From Psoroptes ovis (taxonomy: Eukaryota; Arthropoda; Arachnida; Sarcoptiformes; Psoroptidae): a stretch of 64,000 nt of DNA. Position numbers and translations under genes: made by a program. Positions within the stretch are counted from its first letter, which is position 1. The number at the start of each line of letters is the position of its first letter. Shown one piece after another: positions 1 through 13,762 of this stretch. Under the pieces are notes generated by a model. The model did no database searches. It was not told where the DNA came from and saw only the letters and a list, made by a program, of their open reading frames with translations. The stretch is from assembly GCA_002943765.1 (NCBI GenBank), contig PQWQ01000004.1, positions 3,038,001-3,102,000 of the forward strand, read 5' to 3'.

Positions 1-3000
1 TGAATTATCAATTCCAATGTTGTCATATCATCGTTTGAATGCGATGTTGCTGTTGTCGATGTATCTAGTTGGTGTGATTTTGATTTTGATTTTGAACGAT
101 TATTCACCGCTGATGTTGTTGATGATGCTGAATTAGATGATGTGTTGCTATTTTTCTGTACAACAGGATTAGGAAAATCTTTTCGATTTTTTGGATAAAA
201 ACCATCGCCTTTTATCGAATTAGAATGACGTTGATATAATGTTTTAATTTGTGCTGATCTTGTGCCATCTAAGATTGCTGATAAATGTGTTATGTTTGCT
301 GAATTATCATTAGCATTAGGATTGATATTATTATTTTGGTTGAACAAAGAATTTGTTGACATTGCATACAAAATATGTGATGGCCATGTTTCAATAATTG
401 ATATGATTGTATCTAATGCATATGTTGCACGCAATGAATCATAACGTCTTTCATACAGTAATAAATGTTGATGCATTTCAGCAAAACAAAGTTTATGTCC
501 ACTATTATCATTATTATTATTTTTATCATCATTTTTACTCGCAGTTGTCGGTGTAGTTTGAAATGAAGCAATACCAGGAAACATTTTCATTGGTCTTGAA
601 TTGATACCCGTCTTTGCTTCATTATCTTCACCTTTATTCAGTGTAGTCACAACAATATCAACAATTTCATCAATAATTCGCGTAATTTCATCAGTTTCTG
701 AATCCTTGCTTGTATCTTTCTGAATATTCTCTACTGAATTTGCTTTTGTTTTCACTATCGATGTATTATGATCATCCATCGGTGGTATTGGCGAATGCGA
801 CGATGATGGTTTACGTCGTACATGATATATAACATTACCATTTGTTGATGTGATTGCATATATTCTTGATTGATCATTCATTGTTGAAATTGAATCAACA
901 CCTTGTTTAGGATAATTGATTCGAATATCATTATTCATGTCATGTTCACCTCTTGTGTAACGTAAAATTATCACATTCTTGATCGATAATCTTGCCGTAT
1001 TTGGATGTAACAATATAAATAATAATGGCTCCAATATACGATTGATTACAGATTTATCAATTCGATTATAATAACTGTCAGTCATTTGAGTAAATTCCGA
1101 GGTAACACCGAAACCATTTGGCGATGTAAACATTAAATTCTTTGTACCGAAAAGATTAGCCTGTTTAATGCAACGCAATAACCAATCCGAAGATATTGAA
1201 TATTGTTCACTCAGATTTCTTCGTTGTGCTAATGCATCTAACATGATAAACAGTGGCCGATCAAAATGACGTTTCAATGTTGAACATAATGAAATAGGTG
1301 ATATTGGACAAGTGATACGTAATAAACGATGTAAATCATGATGATCACATATAATTGATGAATTCATTAATGATAGATAATTGTTTGAATCCATACCGGT
1401 GGCAATTTCAATTTCAAGTTGTGTCATTAATTTTGAACTGACTGTGCTATCATTGGATATTGATGAATCATTATCGGTGTTCAATAAATCGATATCATTA
1501 TCACCATCAGTTGCTGATCGTGCAGATGATGCTAAAGCATTCACCACTAAGGCTAAACGTTCTGATATAAAACGTATGTCTCTTATTATTGAAAACATTA
1601 ATGCGAATTTGGTTCGAGCACGATGAACGATTTCCATTTGCAATGATTGTTGTTCATACGATAATTGATGTTGCGGATGAAAAAATCTCATACTATCTTT
1701 ATTCATTGAAAATGCTCGAAATGACGATTGTGGTTGCATTATTGAAGAATTGGTGACATTTACACATTGATTATTACCGCCAATCATTTCATCACATATA
1801 ACAACTTCACATATTGATTCATCATGCGAAATCGAATGCAATTGCTGCAATAATGCACTGGTCGAATAATGTAATACAGAATCGTGTGGTGATAAATTTG
1901 ACCAAAGACCACTGGCAATCAATTTAAACCATGTTGTCGATTCATAAACAAATTGTAACATTTTTGGATGTATTAATGGGAAAAAATTCAAACGTTTAGC
2001 CACGAATGTATTGGGAAATAGATCAATCATTGTCATATCGATATATGATGGTATTTGAAATTCATTATCATTGGTTGATGATAATGCTTTCAATGGATAT
2101 ATTGATGGCTGTGTTACAATATATGCACGTGTCATTGTCATTAAATCTAAAATTGTTGATAATGATATGTATGATATGTGACGCAGTTGACAGCATAAAT
2201 TTTTACATATCAACACATTTTTTTGCTTTGAAATCGGTTCAACATGATGAATTTTGTTGATATTCTCATTGATAATTTCAATATCATTATGCCAATGTGT
2301 ACACGAACCGATACCATTTGCTGATAATGCTAACAAATAAAGAAACCATTTATTATTGTCATTAATGTAGTCTGCATTATTTTCGGCATTATTATTAATA
2401 TTTGCATTTATTTGTTCATTATTTAATTGTTTGAATATTGAAAAATTTACTAAATAATCATAATTGATCGAACTTTTATTTTCACGTTTTTTGAATAAAA
2501 ATGCTGGCGATGATAGCAATGGTATTGTACCAATTTCAATCAATAATTCACAAAACAATTGATATAATGGTAATATATTTGAATTGATATCAATTTCAGG
2601 ATAATATGATTGTTGACGATTAATAATAAAATGATCAATTATTTGTTGTACTTGTTTTTGTTGATCATTTGAATAGTTTTTAACCATTATTCGAATAAAA
2701 TAGTCCAATATTTTTGATGATGTCTTGATTTTTGTTTCAATTCCATTTGTTGATGATTTTTTTATCAAAATTTTTTCGACAAATTTTGAGAAAAATTTCA
2801 AAATACCATCAACAACGATTTCAATTTGAAAATCTTCAAAAAAATCCAATTCATGCTCAGCAATCACACCATCATCATTGTTTTCATTATCGTCTTTGAT
2901 CAAATCATTGGACTTTGATTCTTGTTTTTGCTGCGGTATTTGACCATCATCATCATCTTCTGCTTCTTCACGTACCAATTCAAGCTGTTTGTTCAATACT

Positions 3001-6000
3001 TTACTCGATGTTGATGATATCGATGATGATGATCTGACTCGTACATGTCTTTGTGATTGCTGATTTTGTTGTTGTTGTTGTTGCCCATATGATTGAAACC
3101 ATGAAACAACATTCGATTTATGAATCAAAGATGATTGTTGCGGTTGAATATTGGAATCATTAACATTATTATTGTTGTTACTGTCATTTTCGACATTAGA
3201 ATCATTTTCTCTATTTTTAATAGCAGTTAATTCATTACGATAACGTCTTTTAAATGTTTGCATTATTGCTGGCTTCAATTTTGAACATAATGCTAAACAT
3301 AATTCAATCGATGCACGAAAATCTTCGACTGTAAATGATTTAACATTTCGACATATCAAACGTATTACATGATCCAAATAATGTATCAAAAATGTATAAT
3401 TAGCTGTACCAACTTCTAATGGTTCTAATGCTGAACATCGATTCATTGATACTGATACAGAATTGATAAAAAATGAATTTGATGTATAATTAGATGTATT
3501 TATACGAGATGATAATGGTGGAGAAGATGATCCATAGAGATCGTCATTTTTAATATCATTCTTGAAATTTCCATTACCAATACTGAATTTATCATTATGC
3601 GTATATGGTTTAGCATCACCTAATAAAAATCTGGCCAATGTACATGATTCAATGATTGTGATCGATTCTGTACCGACTGGTTGTACTGGGCTTGAATATT
3701 TTAATATTTTACCACATTGTCTACAACGATCATTCAATGATAATAATAATTGTGATTTTAATGTTGATTTTTTTACATAAGTTTTGCTATGATCATTATA
3801 TTCACAAAAATTATTATCATCATAAAATTCTGGTGAATGTACACGTGGTGATGACATTAACGGTGTTGAAGATCGTGATGATAATGTTGATTCATGACTA
3901 GAATTTGGACTAGTTGTCGTCGTAGACGTTGAATCATCTGAATAATTAATATAATTATTATTTCTAATCGAGTTTACATTCTCTAATAACATTGTTGGGA
4001 CAATATTACGAATCCATGATAATGATTGAGATAATGTATCAAGATCATCATCATAATCATCTTCGTCGTCATCATCCTCATCACCATCATCTTCAACGTT
4101 ATTACCGTTTTCATTAGCATCGCCGACATCATCTTCATCAAAGCTACTATCATCATCTTCATCAAATGAATCTTCATCATCATCTTGGTCGTCATCAGTT
4201 GATTCATCTTGATCAGTATTTTTATCCATTGATTTTATTTTTCTTTTTTGTTGCATGGTTGTTTTAATAATTAAATTAATAATTTTACATAGTGCTTGCG
4301 ATTCATTAGCAGCTGTATTGAATATTAATGCGAGATTATTCCAAATAAAATCGACTCCAATATTAGTGAATAACAAATGCATAACACGATCCAATTCTTT
4401 CAATAATTCTTGTCTTTGTTGTTGAGACAATTGCTGATAAAATGGATTCCAATAATAATGTTGATGTGGTAATATAAATAATGAATCATCATCAAATAAA
4501 TCTAAATCATTATTATTTTTTGAATATGCATGATGATGTCGATAATCTTGAGTTCTTGATGATAATTTTGCATTCGTTGCTTTATTATTATTATTTTGTG
4601 AATTATTACTACTATTATTTTTGCCATCATTTTTGATCGAATCTTTTTTCTTACGTCTAAAACGATTCACAATAAATTTTCCATCATTAGTCATTGTTGT
4701 TGGACGTATTTTTAATCTTAATGGATTTGTCATCAATGTTTTCATCACTTGTTTCATATTTCTGTTTGTTGTTGCTGCCACTGTTGTTGATGTTCGCTTT
4801 TTTGGATTAGTTTCATTATTATTTTTGTTATTATTTTGTCCTAATTGTAATTTATTTATGAATCTTTGTTTCATATTGAAACGTAAATTTTGAAATAAAT
4901 TTCGATTAGGCTTCGATGCAATCACCTGTAATGATGATGATGTTGTATCATCATCTTCATCTTCTTCATCATCATCATCATTGTCATCAACATCAGCATC
5001 TTGATCTAAATCATTTTCATTATTATGATCATCATATCCAGAATAGATAGTTGTATTCGGTGGTTCAAATATTGAATTATTCATCGATTTTCCGGCTGAT
5101 TTTTCATTTTCTACTTCAATTATTCCATTCATTTTATTATCATTTAATTTTTCGGCTTGAATTTTTTCAATATCAAATTGTTTTTGATCAATATTATTAA
5201 CATTCAATATTTCAGTCTTATTTTCATCAATAATTTTATTTCCATCTTTTTTAATCTCATCACTATTTGATGCAATAATCATTTTATTCATCGATTCTTC
5301 TTCTTTATTATTGTCATCTTTGTCGATTTGTTCTTGTTTGTTATTTTGCTGCTGTTGTTGATTTGATTTTTTCAATCTTTTCATTTTACGTTTTTTCATT
5401 TTTCTTTTCAATGATTTTCTATTGACAATTTTTTGTTTCGTATTTTTATCAACATTTTCATTGTTCAAATTTGATACATTATTATTATCAAATGCTGATG
5501 ATAATAGCGATGATGATGATAATGTTGTTGTTGAATCATTTAAATGTGTTTTATTAATATTTCGATTATGACTAGTATTAATAATGTTTGCATCATCATC
5601 ATCAGAATAATCATTATTTGTTGTTGTTGTTGTTTTGATCACAATATTTGGTGGCGGTATCTCTGTTGTAAGCAATTCAAATTCATGATATAATCCTCTA
5701 TGAAATAAGAAAATAAAGAAAAATTAATATTTGAATAATTAAAAAAAAAATAGAAAAAGAAAATACCGTAAGATATCAATACATAATTTATCAAGAATTG
5801 GACCAGCAATATCACGTTGATCCATTATACAAATTAATAAACGATAAGGCCAAAATGTAGACATTGATGAAATATTATTTGCAAATGATGATAATGGTCT
5901 AGATGTATTTCCATGTAATGAATTATTTCTAAATATATTATGATTCATACGTGAATTCATTTGCAATGATAATGTTGATGATGATGGAGACGATGATAAT

Positions 6001-7631
6001 GAAACAGTTGTTTGACTACCACCAAAACTATTACTATCGACTGTTGGTAAAGGCATCGAAAATGTTATGAAAGAATTCGTTAATACAGATGGTGGCAAAA
6101 ATGATGTTATCGCAGTTAATGGATTTGTTATGCAACGTTTAAATGCTTCGTTTACCAAATCTTTTGTGTATGTATTATAATATTTTAATTTCTTTTGTCT
6201 TGCTTTTGATTCAGACGATGACGATGAAGATGATGATGTTGATGGCAATGTTGGTGAATGATTTTTCTCATTATTCTTATTATAATTTGTATTCAAATTA
6301 ATCGATGAAGATGTTCCAAATATCGATGATTTTGTAGATTTATTGCTGGAATAATTTGTATTCGTATTACTTGAATTAGAACCGCCAACACTACCGGACA
6401 TATTGCTGCCAGCTCCGCTTCCACCACCACCACTTGATTCACTACCGAAAAACCATGCACAAAGGCGACGATTCAGAGATAAATCTCGTCGTAATAATAC
6501 AGTCAAAGATGCAGTCACAATCACAATCATTTCAGATGTTTTAAAATATTTACGAGACATAACTTGCGGTTGCGGTGGTTGTAATGGCGATGGTGCTTGC
6601 TGTTGTTGTTTGTTCGGCGAAAAATTTGAATTATTCTGTTGTGAATTCATTGTTTGTTCAACTTGATTCATTGGATTCAAATGAATTGGAAAAATCGTGA
6701 TCAATAAATCCAATATTGCACGTTGTATCAATATCTGTTGATCTAATAATGCTGAACATATTGCTTGCACCAATGTACGCATACAAAGACCTAATACATG
6801 AGCTTGATCTTTCAATGAACGTTTTTTATTGAAATGTCTCATTATGAATGTTATTGCTTGTAGACGTATTGATGAATTTTGTAAAATGCAACGCCATAAT
6901 GCACCATAAAAATAAGCAATACCAACACCATCAGCAACTTTCAATAATAAACCATCTGTACGTTGGAATGAATCTGATCCTTCTTCATCATAACAAGGTA
7001 AAATGCTGATTAGGAAACCATCTAAGGCCAATTGTAAACGTTCGCCTAATGGTAATAGATGACGATCATATAAATCTAAAACCGATGGCCGCACATTAAT
7101 GGCAGCATATCCTAATAATGGAAATAAACCATTTGAATAAATTGTTAAATCAGCTAACAATTGTTCAGGTCCAAGGATATTAAATATCAAATCATATGTT
7201 TCTAATGCTTTTAAATGAACACCGCTCGGTAACAAAGGATGCATACATTGAGCTAAACGTTGACCAACAATAAAACGACGAGGTATTTTACCAAATTTTA
7301 TATTATTATTCAATACCTTAATGAATGATAGAAAAAGATTCAATTATTTTGAAAAGAAAATCAAATTAATTTTACTAACCTTATTCAATTTACCTAATGC
7401 ATTGACAAGATCAGCCCATTCGGATGTATATTCAAAACTTTTCAATGCTTTATCAACTGCTAATGCATATTGTCTATATTTATTTTCTTGTGCCATCAAT
7501 TCTTGATCATTATGATCATAAAATGCTAAACAAGTACTCGATGATGATGTACTATTCAGTGTATTTTGATTACTATTATTACCGGTCATGTTGATATTTG
7601 AATTATTTGCACTTGTTGTCGACGTTATCAT
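1..7631 (-). CDS. DOPEY (DOP1) family protein, partial (C-terminal end outside window)
   Basis: Three exons on the minus strand: 7380-7631 (84 aa), 5767-7316 and 1-5697, with introns of 63 bp (7317-7379) and 69 bp (5698-5766). Both have GT-AG ends and join in frame. Seen: the N-terminal 350 residues carry DOPEY_N landmarks, namely SSEWADLVNALGKLNK-like text at the first splice, RLAQCMHPLLPSGVHLKALETY, GLFPLLGYAA, RTDGLLLKVADGVG and LLRRDLSLNRRLCAWFFGSE. Exon 3 stays open to the window edge (about 1,900 codons; about 2,500 aa so far). It alternates conserved helical blocks with Asn/Ser/Asp-rich inserts, including an acidic tract near 4050-4210. Family knowledge: DOPEY proteins partner MON2 and a P4-ATPase (Neo1 in yeast) in endosome-to-Golgi retrograde traffic and act on the cytosolic face of Golgi and endosomal membranes. 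Start: the ATG at 7631 is the first in the open frame and gives a short Ser/Thr/Asn-rich leader before the conserved region. The 3' part and stop codon lie beyond position 1. Confidence 0.93.
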
Positions 7632-10600
7632 TGATTTTATATCTTTGTTGATTTTAATAATGTACTATTATTATCAATATCATTAGAATTGAATTGAATT
7701 TCTTATTTCACAACCATTAATCATTCATCATTCATCAACTTTCAATTTGTTCAAATTTCATTTAAATTTTTTTTTTTCGCAGGGCAAATCAACTTTTCAT
7801 AATTTTTTTCTTCAGTGTTCAATGGTTATATGGTCATTGAATGTCACAATCAATGTTGAATTTTGTAATTTCTAATTCAGAAATAAAAGAAAAAAACAAG
7901 AAGTGAATAAATAAATGACTGAATAAAAAAATTTGGAATGATGATTGATTGGTATTTGAATGAAAATTATAACAATCGTTGTTTACAACATTGATTTACA
8001 ATGATTGATGGTAAATAATGTTGCTGTTGTTGTATTTGAAATATTTTATCTCTTTTTTCATTCTCATTCAATTTCCATTCAATTCATATGTGTGATTTAT
8101 TTTTTTTACCATTTTTGTAATCAAAAACATGTTGAAAAAATGAACGAATAAATAAATAAATAACATTCAAAGAGAATCAATTTTCTATTTCATGTTTTAT
8201 TCAATTTTTTTTTCTCAGTTATAACAAAAACATTAATCAATATTTCAAGGTCTTTGAAAGGTTTATGAATCAAATTACTTGTAACTATCTTTCAACGTTC
8301 AAATATAATTCTTGTAAGTTTTTAATTTGAAAATTGACAAAATTGATTCAATTTTCAAACAAAAAAATGAATAAAACCTGTTATAAATGAATAAATGAAT
8401 AGATTTCAGAGAAAAATAAATAAATGAATAAATAAAATAGAGATAATTGAATAAATATTCATTGTTTGATGAATATTCGGTGATAATAACAATGATAATA
8501 CCGGTGTTTAATCTAATAATAATAATAATAATATTTAGAATTCTATTTATAACATAACAATGATAAAACACACAAATTCACAAAAATAAATAGAATTAAT
8601 GAATAGTCTTTAATTACATTGATTACATGATTGTAATTTGAGATTATATATTCCATTTAAAATGTATTTGTTTTTTATAAGATATCAAATATTTCAAATT
8701 TCTATTTTCAACAACATATATATATATAAGTATGATTACATTAATTTTTATTTTTCATTTCTATACAAATAAATGAAACAATATTTCTATAAATATAGAA
8801 ATAATTGTATTTTTAAATGAAATTTTTTTTATTTTTGATTTCATCTGATTTTTTTTTCTCGATAATTTATTGTTCTCAAATACACATTCTATCATAGATC
8901 ATAGAAACACACAACCAATCTAATAATAATAATAATAATAATTTTGATAATTTCATCAAATATATTTCAATATAAATATTGCCATTATGATTATCACTGA
9001 AATGAAAATACTAAACTACGACAACAAAGCTAAAGCTATTGAAATATGTGGAAAACAGCGGCAACAATCATTTGAAAACGCCCAATGTTAATTGCTTCAT
9101 TCAAATATATTTATTGTGGTTACCGGTGAGCAAATTAGAAACGAAAAAAAAAATTTCCGGTCAAACAATCAATGAATATATATAAATACAAACATTTCAA
9201 GTAAAAACAATGTGAATTTCAAATGAAATTCATTAAATGCATTCAATTAATGAATGAACAATGAAAAATAGACATTAATTGATTGATCGATTGATCTAAT
9301 TGCAAAATGAAATATGAGAGAAATATGAAAAAATTTTAATGAATTTCAAGTTGAATACAATTACAAATGAATGAATGCATACATGCTTCAATGGCAATCA
9401 ATTTTCTGATGAACATGCACACACAAAACACACAAATCATACGAATTCAAATAATAATTCAATTCTTTGAATACAAATTATTATTTATTTTTTAGTTATT
9501 TCGTACCAAACAAACAGACAAAATATGAAATTATTGGGGAAAAAAATAAAACAATTGAACCAAATCGAAAAATATTTTTTTTTTTCAGATTGTGTGTGTG
9601 TTATTGAACCAAAACAAATTATATAATTATCTTCGGGAAATTGATTTATGAAAAAAAAATATGGAAAATGTTGTTGCTCTTTTCAGAGTTGAATTTCGAG
9701 CAAAGAAAGAGCATTGAAATTGAATTTGAATTTAAAAATTTATGGAAAAATGAACTTTTATTCAAAAAAAAAAACTTACCAAACAGACATTTTCTGGATT
9801 TTTTATTATTTCAAGAAATAAATAAATTTTAAAAAAGATAAATGGAATGATTCAAATTTTAAATCAATAAATACACACACACACAAATATTCATTTCATT
9901 TCGGTATACATTTGTATTAGATTTTTGATTGACAGTTTTTTTTCAAACAATAAACACTGATAATGGGTGATAGTGATAGTGATTGATGGTAATAATTGAT
10001 GATAGATTATGATGACATCGGATCGACTGGAATCAATTTTGAAAATTAAGGAAATTAATGAAATTTGAAATTAATGAAATTTGAGATTTCTTGATATGAA
10101 ATCAAATTAAATTTTGAAATGAATAATAAAAAAAATGTAATCAAATCAAACATCGTATCAAATTCAATCAAAAAAATTGGATCAATCAATTGATCGGTGA
10201 TATCAATGATTATCAATGTTTGATTCGTTTTTTTTTTCGAACAAATAATCGGTTTTTCTTCGTGTAAAAAACAGAAATTAAATGAATGGAATTGAATTAA
10301 GAAAAATTCAAGGATAATTTTTTTAAAAACATAGTTTATTCATCACCAGATCATTTCTTTATATCAAATTGGCTTTGATGCAAAATTAAAATAAAAAAAC
10401 ACATGCAAACACACACACACAAGACAAATAAAAATACATGAGACAAATATGCACGAACGCACACACAGATACACATATGATAAAATTTTTGTTTTTGTTT
10501 CTTTGTCAGTTTTTTTTTTGTTGTCATTTGTTAAATTCTCATAAATCATTTGATGAAATGAATAATAGAAAATAAATTGAAATAAATCTCGATTAAATTA

Positions 10601-13600
10601 AATTTAAATTGAATTTGAATTAAATTTAATTCGTTTAAATTAAATTTTGATCCAAATCCAATTTTTGTTTTCGGTTGTTTTGCATTGTTTTTGCACAAAC
10701 AAAGCTCAGATTTGCTTAGATCAAACAATGCTTGGATGAATGAATCAAATCAAATAACATGATTTTCTATGAGAAAAATATGTAAAAATATTTTTAAAAT
10801 AAAACAATTTAAAACGATTCAAAACAATTTGAAACAATCGATATTTGTTTAATTGAAACAAGAGTAGATTTGATTGAATAGAAATTTGTAAATTTTTGAT
10901 TATTAATGATAATCATAATGGCTCAATCAATGTTTGTTTGACGTTGACGCTGTGTTGTTTGGTGTTGTTGTTGTTTACTGAAATTGTTGTTGTCTGATCA
11001 ACAAAAAAAAGAAAAAACAACCTAAAAAATATTTTTTTGAAAAAAACAAAAATGAAAATCACACAATCATTATCAGTATTGAAAGAGTTAGCCAGTTTTT
11101 TTTCAAATCATTTGGTGAAAAAAAAAAAATGAAAAAAATTTCAATGCATCGAACATTTTCAAATGTGCACACACACACACATTTTCATTTTCATATTTGT
11201 AAATTATGATTTGAAAATTATGGAAAAATTGAACAAAATACAAAAACAAATGAAAATCTAAAACAAAAATTGAAATAATAATAATGATTATCATTTAATT
11301 TTTGCTTTGTTTTATTGTATTATTATTATTTACCATTATTTCTCTTGTCTCTCTCAAAAAAAATTTTTTGCATTTGTTTTTGTTTAATTTTTGAGCATTG
11401 TTCTGTTCTGATAATTATCATTATAATTTTTCAAGTATTCATCATCATCATCATCATCAATGATTGTTGTTGTTGTTGTTGCTGTTGTTGAAATATGTAA
11501 ATGCACATTATATTACAGCGCCGATTACATTTGTTTACAATTAATTTGATCTATCAGATTGATTAGAGATTCAAATGAATTGTTTTATTTTAAAAAAATT
11601 TTGATTCAAATTTCAAATCGGATTCAATTCGATTAACCGAAAAAGTAAATGCAATCGTAATTTTTATATTATTTCACATTTTACATTTGTATTGTTTTTT
11701 TTTCAAAAGAAGACGAAGAATTTTCAATTTTTTAGAATTTCTTGGAAATACTTGACAAAATAATTGAATATATAAAATAATACAAAATAACAATGATAAG
11801 GATAATAATAATAATAATGTTGTTGTCATTTATTTTTTTTGTCATTTTGTTACATACCTACATGTAAACATACAAACATAAATGTATTATTTATTCATTT
11901 CAAGAATAATTGTCTATTATTTTGCCTATTTTTCAATTAATTTCTTGTTTTGTCTCTTTTTTGTTTGAATAATAAGAAGAAAATTTCAAAAAAAAAATTT
12001 AGAAAATTGAATAAATAATAATAATGATAATTTTTATAAAACAAATAGACAAATAATAAATAAATTATAAATATTCAATTATTAATTAAAAAAAATATGA
12101 GCAAATTTACTTTGATATCTTATGATTTGTTTGTAGACGTTGTCATTTGACGTTGTCGTTGTTGTTGTTATTGTTTTCAATTATAAAATCAATGTTTTAA
12201 TCAAAGTCAAAGGTAGCTGGAAAATATTATTATTTTTCAATCATAAATTAAAGTTGAATTTCAAAAACATTGATGAATCAGTCATTTGGTTATTTGTTAT
12301 TATTTTTTCACGAATTCTTGTAGAAATTTCAGTCAATAAATTTTCAACAAATTTATTTCGAACATTTTGTATAATAACAATAAATAAATAAAAATATGCC
12401 AAATATTGAAGAAATATTGAATAATAAATTGTGTAAAAAAAAAAATAAAATAAAATAAATACCAAAACACGTACACACACGAACACAAATAAACAATAAT
12501 TTATAATTATAAATAATAATAATAATAAGAAAATTAAAAACTTGTTTGATGCAATGTACAATGCAAAAATTATTAATGTATAAATAAATAAATAAATAAA
12601 TGTACAAAAATTTTATAATTTTGATTGATGAATTATAATAATAATAATAATGATAAAATCAATAAATTTCTGCTGGTTGATGATGGTGTTTTGTATATAA
12701 ATTTTTCTTTTTAATTATTACATGTTACGTATTTATTTATTTATTTAAATTTTCATATTTAAAATATTTAAAAAAATTTGAGATGATAACATGTTTTTTC
12801 CCAATCGATTTTTTTTGTTTTGTTTTTGATCACATGATTTTGCGTCTGTGATTATTTTATTGTTGCTATTCGCTGTTATTTGCATAGAATATTTGTATTT
12901 TTTCGTTGGATAATCATCCGACGTTTTACAAAAAAAAAAAAAAAAACAAAATTGAATTGAAATGTGAACAAGCAACGGCAACAACGACAACAACAATGAT
13001 ACTTTAGAGAAAAACAATGAGTTGGAATTGTTTGTTTTTCTTCGATTTGTTTGTTATATTCGATTTATTCATTCATTTTTATCATTGAATTTTTTTTTCT
13101 TCAAAAAAAAAAATGCATTTTTCGTAGAGTAAATTATTATTTTGTAAAAATTCTTCGTTCATTTCGTTTTGTTTTTGTGGTTTGTTTCAATATATCATCT
13201 TACATATTTGTTATATTCATTCAAAAATGCTTTCACAGTTCGCTATGCTTCTATTTCATTTTTTTTTTTCTGGTTGAATATCTGGTTATTTCAATGCTTA
13301 TTCATCACATTGTATACAACGGAGAAGAAGAACAAGAAGAGAAAAATGCCAAATGATGATGTGTAAAAAACATTTTCCTCTATTTGCGATTATTCTACAC
13401 CAGGGGTGCATACAACTTGTCGTCATCGTTGTCGTTAGCGCTGATATCTTGGAATTTTTGCCATAGTAAATAACAACATGCATAGATATTAAATGGTTAA
13501 ACGAAAACAAAGCAAAAAATTTATTTCTTGAACAGAAGATGGCAACTTTGTTGCCGTTTTTTTTTTTTTTTTGAAGATATAATAATCAAAGGGTTATTTA

Positions 13601-13762
13601 AAAAGAAATTTACCAAAGAAATTCTTGAAATTAAAAAAAAATAAGACTCAAATATTGAATTGATTTGACTTATTCCAATTTGGACCAGATCGGTTTGGTT
13701 TTTTTCGGTTTGTTTGACTAAAAAACTAGATTATATAATATTGTTGTTTAAACGATAATTGA
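7632..13762. other. Intergenic, AT-rich, no gene seen
   Basis: This 6.1 kb tract lies between the DOPEY start and the stop of the orphan gene. I see only short open frames full of Phe/Ile/Lys/Asn runs, many A or T runs, TAA/AAT and GAT microsatellites, and CA/TG tracts near 10405 and 11167. No splice-consistent exon, tRNA or transposase reading frame was recognised. It must contain the DOPEY promoter and the orphan gene's 3' UTR. Several TTTATT words (AATAAA on the minus strand) lie below 13762, for example at 13520-13525, but in this base composition they prove little. Confidence 0.6.

Noticed and set aside
9397..9420. CTGATGA word suggestive of a hammerhead ribozyme core
   Set aside because: No matching GAAA core strand or flanking stems nearby.
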